From NCBI RefSeq assembly GCF_003945595.2, contig NW_024104895.1, positions 1-64,000 of the forward strand: 64,000 nt of DNA, written 5' to 3'. The notes beneath the pieces were generated by a model. The model saw nothing but the letters and a program-made list of their open reading frames with translations, was not told the DNA's origin and made no database searches. The stretch is from Pipra filicauda (Eukaryota > Chordata > Aves > Passeriformes > Pipridae). Made by a program: the position numbers and the translations under genes. Shown here piece by piece: positions 59,766 through 64,000 of the stretch (position 1 is the stretch's first letter; every line of letters begins with the position of its first letter).

Positions 59766-61497
59766 ATGAAGGTCGCTGTGCTCAGCGTGGCCCTGCTCTT
59801 CACCATCCTGCTGAGCCCCCCGGCAGATGCCAAGGTGAGGCCCCCATGCCACGGCCATGGGCTCAGGGATGGGGATGCTCCTGCCTGCAGGAGAGTAGCT
59901 CTGCTGCAGGATGGAATTGTGGCTGTGATCCCAAAAATCCTTGCTCTGGCCTCTCCCTCTCCCAGTCCAGAGGATCCTCTGCTCTCCCTGACCTCCAGTG
60001 CTGGGCACTGCAGCTTCTCCCTCCCACTATTGCCTCTCTTCACTCCACTTCCACTGCAAATCTCCCTGTGCCCAGAGCCCCAGATGCTCAGGGAACCTGA
60101 CCAGGGAGGTCCCTGACAAGGGAGGTCCACTGTCAATTGCTGGGAGGGCCCCCACCTGTTTCTTTTAATGGTGCTCCCAAATCCCACCCCTTGGGCCTCC
60201 CATCCCATCCTTTTTGGTCCCCTCAGGCATCTCCTCCCCAGCATCTGCTCTGTGTCCTACCCAGGGTCCCCAAATATCCTCCCATTAATCATTCCCAAAG
60301 CTTTTCTTTCCATCCTTCTCCTCAGATCTTTGCCTTTCATCCAGGCCACTGCCCTGGTACCTCCCAAGACCATTCCTTGCCTCCCTCTCCACTCCCAACC
60401 ATCTCCCAGTGCCCTCGTTTTTGTCCTCCTCCATCCTCCTCCTCCTGTCCCCACCAAGCCTCTCCCTTGCAGTGCCCATGTCCCTACACCTGAATTCCTT
60501 TCCCCTCCCCTGCATCCCACACAGGGCCCCTTCAACACCCCAATCCCAGTCCCGTGGGCTCCCCAGTTCCCCCCAGTTCAGCATCTTTGGGTCCCCCCCA
60601 ACCTCCTCCCCCCCTCCCTGCAGGCCCTGAATTCCCCTGGCTCTCCTTGTCTCCATCCCCACCCTGGGCCCTGCAGGCACAGGGGTTGGAGGTGAAACTG
60701 GGGGCAGTGGGAGCAGGGGGAGCAGAAGGGATTTTCCCCCTCAGACGGGGGCAGCCCTGGGCTGGGTGGTCTGGGGACCCCCGTGTCCCTCCCCCAGCCC
60801 CACAGGGGCCAATCCTGCTTAACCCTTTGCTCTCCTTCCCCAGGCACTCTTGGCAGGAACCCAAAATGATCTGCAGGTGAGTGGGACTGGAGGGCATCCA
60901 GTCTGGGAACTGGGGGACACTTTGGTCCCCCCATCCCTCGCTGGCACCGGGGACATCCCAGTGACCAGCCAGGGCTCCTGGTCTCTCTCCAGGTGGATTT
61001 AGTGGAAGTTGGGATCCTGAAGACGGCTCAGGTGGGTACCAGGAGTTCTGCCTGAGTCGGGTCCTCCCCTCACATGGCCATGACACTCCTAAGCCATCCC
61101 AGTCTGCCCCAGTATACCCCAGTGCACCCTACTGCCTCCTCAGAGAACACCCTGCCCCCCCGAATTTTCCCAGGAACCCACTTCCCGAGGGCCCCTGTTG
61201 CATTCCAATCCCTGACACCACAGGGCTCCCCCCAGATGCCCCAGGATCAGCCCCTCCCCAGCTGTGCCTCTTTGCCAGGACCCCCCAGTGCTCCTGGGCA
61301 GGACCACACAAGCTCCTGGACCCCGTTTCTGCCCAGAGGCACCTTCCCCAAGGACCCCATTGCTTGCCCCAGGCTCCCAGTACATCCCAGTTCAGCCCAG
61401 TGTGTCTCTAACCCTGCCTTGTCCCCAGCCCCCTGTGGTTGAGAAGGTGGTGGGGCTTGTTCGTGAGAAACGTGTGGCTGCATCCCTGGATGTCTGA
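59766..61497 (+). CDS. copy D: diverged small secreted peptide (about 69 aa)
   Basis: Exons: 59766-59834 (signal peptide identical at all 69 nt to A-C), 60844-60876 (ALLAGTQNDLQ), 60993-61031 (VDLVEVGILKTAQ) and 61429-61497 (starts PPVVEKVVGLVREKRVAA, ends SLDV, TGA). Flanks show that the second exon corresponds to the first 36-nt exon of A-C; the 33-nt and 21-nt exons are absent, and with them both cysteines are lost. The last coding exon is longer because the stop seen in A-C is not present; it ends with a furin-like R-E-K-R followed by a short tail. The UTR exon starts at 61,591 and AATAAA is at 61,708-61,713. The closest relative is copy 0. Confidence 0.68.
59835..60843 (+). other. intron 1 of copy D, source block shared with copy 0
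   Basis: From 60,109 onward the intron matches 553-1,286 of copy 0 closely, which sets the truncation point of copy 0 within intron 1. The first 50 bp match intron 1 of A-C and then diverge. Confidence 0.6.
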
Positions 61498-62204
61498 GGT
61501 GAGCAGTGCCTGCAGGGAGAGGGGTCAGGACAAGGCCCCTCTCAAGTCCCATTGGACATCATGGGTGACATTTTGGGCTCTGTCTTTCAGGACTGGAAGT
61601 GGTGGTGACACCCGTGTCCTGGCCCCCTCCAGCGGCATGAGGAGATGATCATCCCTGGAGGACCCCCCTGATCCCCTGGGTGCCCTGGCAATTTCCCTGC
61701 AAGAATCAATAAACCCCTGCAGCAAAACAAATGCTCTGTGTCTGTCTGGGTGTGTGTGTTCCCACCTCCACGGGTGCCTTCCCGTGTCCATGTGTGTTCC
61801 CACGTCCCCTGGGGCACCCGGTGGTTTGGGGGCACAGCGGGAAACAGGGTCTGACTGGGGCTGTCCAAGCACCGTCCCCAAGGAGCACAGCTTGGTGTTG
61901 GGGCAGGGGAGGGTCAGGGACAATCAGCCAAGGCCCCTCAGTCCTTCCCTGGGCTCTGGGAGGGATGGGAAAGGGGATCAAAGGAGCCAGCGGGTGTCAA
62001 ATGCCCCCAGATCTCAAGGGCCAGGCTCGGGGCTGAAGGGATGGAGAGCAGCCCTGCATCCAAGGCCATGGGGATAGTGGGGGATGAAAAGCAGGATGGG
62101 AGCCAGCAATGGGAGCTCACAGCCCACAACCCCCCCGTGTCCTGGGCTCATCCCACAGCGTGGGCAGCAGGGGAGGGGGGTTCTGCCCCTCTGCTCCGCT
62201 CAGC

Positions 62205-62755
62205 TGAGACCCCCCTGCAGTGCTGCCTCCAGCTCTGGGCTCCTCTGGCTGTCTGCAACGCACCCGCCCGCAATGGCAATGGCTTGGGGGGATTCCCCTG
62301 CCAGCCCTGGCATCTCCTGCAGCTCCATGGGCTCCTCAGCACAGCAAAGACACGCACCTCTTGGGGCACTTCCAGAGGAGGCCACCAAGGGGATCCCAGG
62401 GCTGCAGCACCTCTCGCATGGAGACAGGCTGAGAGAGTGGGGGCTCTTCAGCCTGCAGAAGAAAAGCCTGTGGGGAGACCTCCTTGGGGCCTTCCAGTAC
62501 TTCAAGGCAGCTTTTTAGAGACATGTGGGCAAAGGGTTCAGTCGGGCCTGTCACAATAGGACAGGGGGTGAGGAAGTTAAACTAAAAAAGTGTAAGTTCA
62601 GACTAGAGATAAAGAAGAAATATTTCATAGTGAGAATGCTGAAACACAGGAAGACATTTGCAGGGAGGTGGTGGATGCCCCATCCCTGCAAACATTCAAG
62701 GCCAGGTTGGATGGGGCTCTGAGCAAGGTGATCTAGGAAAGATGTCTCTGCTCCC
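62205..62755 (+). mobile_element. CR1 LINE 3' fragment, gene D unit
   Basis: Plus-strand counterpart of the fragments behind A, B and C, including GGACAGGCTGAGAGAGTGGG and TGCCCCATCCCTGCAAACAT. Its shared position downstream of all four genes shows the insertion is ancestral to the family expansion. Confidence 0.85.
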
Positions 62756-62759
62756 CCTC

Positions 62760-63784
62760 CAGGGGATCCCCCGCCCTGTGCTCTTGGCTACCAGAGTGAT
62801 GGGCAGCTCTCAAAGGATGCAAGTGCCCAGAGAGCAGAGGGAACACACAGGACCTCTGTTAGCAGGGACATCTTCAGGTGAGATGGGAATAGTTTGGATC
62901 AACACACTCAGGCTCCACACTTTTGCCTCTCTGTAGTTGCACACAATGTTTGGAAGAGACTGATAACCACGAGGTCCCACAGTGTCACAGGGTCCCCTTG
63001 GTGACAGGAGGTCATCAAGTGTCCCACAGACTTGGGGTAGAGTTTTTGGAGGTGTTCTCTGACTCAATCTTCCTTAAGCAAGGCAAGGTCTTCCTTCCAA
63101 CATTCCTATAGCCTGGTCTCCCGGGCCAGAGATCCCTCAGGGCTGGTCTTGTCAGTGCAAAGGTGTTCAGTAACTCTGCCTTCTCTGCATCCTTGCCATG
63201 AGCAGAGCGGCTCAGGGGGCTCCTGGGGGTCTCTGCACACGAGATCCCCCTCACACTCTTAAGGCAACTTCCCAGGCTCACCATTCCCAGGACTCCCTGG
63301 CAGTCACTCTCCCACCAGCCCAGACTGGCACTGCTGACACTCAGGCCCCTTCCCAGCAGCAGCAGCTCCAGTGACCCGACGGGTCCCCTGTGACTCCCCA
63401 CACCCCCCACTCTCACAGTCAGACCAGGTTTCCTCACTGCTTCCACCCCAGGTTTCCCATGACAGAGTCTCTGATGTCGTAAAAACAGTAAAACAATTTA
63501 TTTCTTGTGAAGAAACACAGATACAGGCTGAGCTGGTGCCTCAAGGAGGGACCCCCAAAAAACCTCCATAGGGTTTTATCCCCTCACACTCCAAGCACAC
63601 AAACTGCTCTTCCTGCTGAGTCCTGGGCTCCTGCCCTGTCTCCAAGTGTCCTCTCCCTTGGCTGCTCCAGGGTCAGCAGCTCACGGCCTTTGGGCTGAGG
63701 CCCCTCACCCAGAGCTCATCCCACAGCTCCAACTGCAGCTGCTCCCTGAGCCACCTGCACCCACGGGATTCCTCAACCCTGGGC
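62760..63784 (-). repeat. inverted copy of 14,006-15,030
   Basis: Reverse complement of the flank left of gene A; no gene supported. Confidence 0.7.
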
Positions 63785-64000
63785 ACCACGAGGCCCCTGA
63801 CAGTGTCCCAGGGTCCCTTGGGTTCCATGAGCCCCCACAGTGTCCCAGGGTCCCTTTGGTTCCATGAGCCCCCACAGTGTCCCAGGGTCCCTTGGTTCCA
63901 TGAGCCCCCACAGTGTCCAGGGTGGGTCCATGAGCCCCCACAGTGTCCCAGGGTCCCTTGGGTTCCATGAGCCCCCACAGTGTCACAGGGTCTCTTTGGG
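63785..64000 (-). repeat. 37-bp minisatellite, inverted copy
   Basis: Reverse-complement units CCCCCACAGTGTCCCAGGGT plus CCCTTTGGTTCCATGAG of about 37 bp, running to the end of the window. One unit near 63,920 has a deletion. Confidence 0.88.

Overview
The window looks like bird nuclear DNA, probably from a GC-rich microchromosome or subtelomeric region (passerine is a guess). The evidence is CR1 LINE 3' ends in both orientations, a degenerate CR1 reverse-transcriptase piece, several LTRs with target-site duplications, GC-rich introns with very short exons, and many minisatellites. There is no sign of prokaryotic gene organisation. Most of the long open frames are low-stop artefacts of GC-rich or tandem-repeat DNA.  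GENES. The only convincing protein-coding genes are copies of one small secreted-peptide gene that I cannot name. Three full copies lie on the minus strand (A 16.6-18.6 kb, B 37.8-39.9 kb, C 52.6-54.7 kb), one diverged copy on the plus strand (D 59.8-61.5 kb), and one 5'-truncated copy on the plus strand (1.3-1.7 kb). Each full copy has a TATA-like box, an identical 69-nt signal-peptide exon, then phase-0 microexons of 21-39 nt, a 3' UTR exon and AATAAA. Between B and C the intron is about 99% identical, while the mature-peptide exons differ at 25-45% of positions (except the 21-nt exon). The divergence stops sharply at splice sites and at the stop codon. This conserved-leader, hypervariable-mature-peptide pattern is the main discovery here.  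LAYOUT. 0-2.8 kb: truncated copy 0 and a 20-bp minisatellite. 2.8-8.9 kb: no gene seen, old repeats. 8.9-11.6 kb: a 41-bp minisatellite whose every unit carries a palindromic X-box (RFX-type site), split by an LTR-like insert. 11.6-15.6 kb: 37-bp arrays, an LTR-like element and CR1. 16-19.7 kb: gene A. 19.1-31.1 kb: an imperfect palindrome of about 12 kb with CRE-like 20-bp arrays, LTRs and a unique spacer. 31-36 kb and 47-51 kb: two copies of a decayed Neuralized-homology-repeat (NEURL4-like) pseudogene with intronic minisatellites. 36-41 kb gene B; 40.4-44.6 kb a second inverted-repeat locus holding the same spacer in the opposite orientation; 51-55 kb gene C; 55-59 kb spacer with a CR1 reverse-transcriptase remnant; 59-62 kb gene D head-to-head with C; 62-64 kb CR1 and the 37-bp array, mirroring 13.7-15.6 kb.  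The region is a set of tandem and inverted segmental duplications. A unit of CRE array + NHR pseudogene + CR1 + peptide gene occurs twice (about 26-41 kb and 44-55 kb), with related pieces around A, D and copy 0. The duplications supply gene copies, recombination keeps their introns alike, and the peptide exons appear to diversify.
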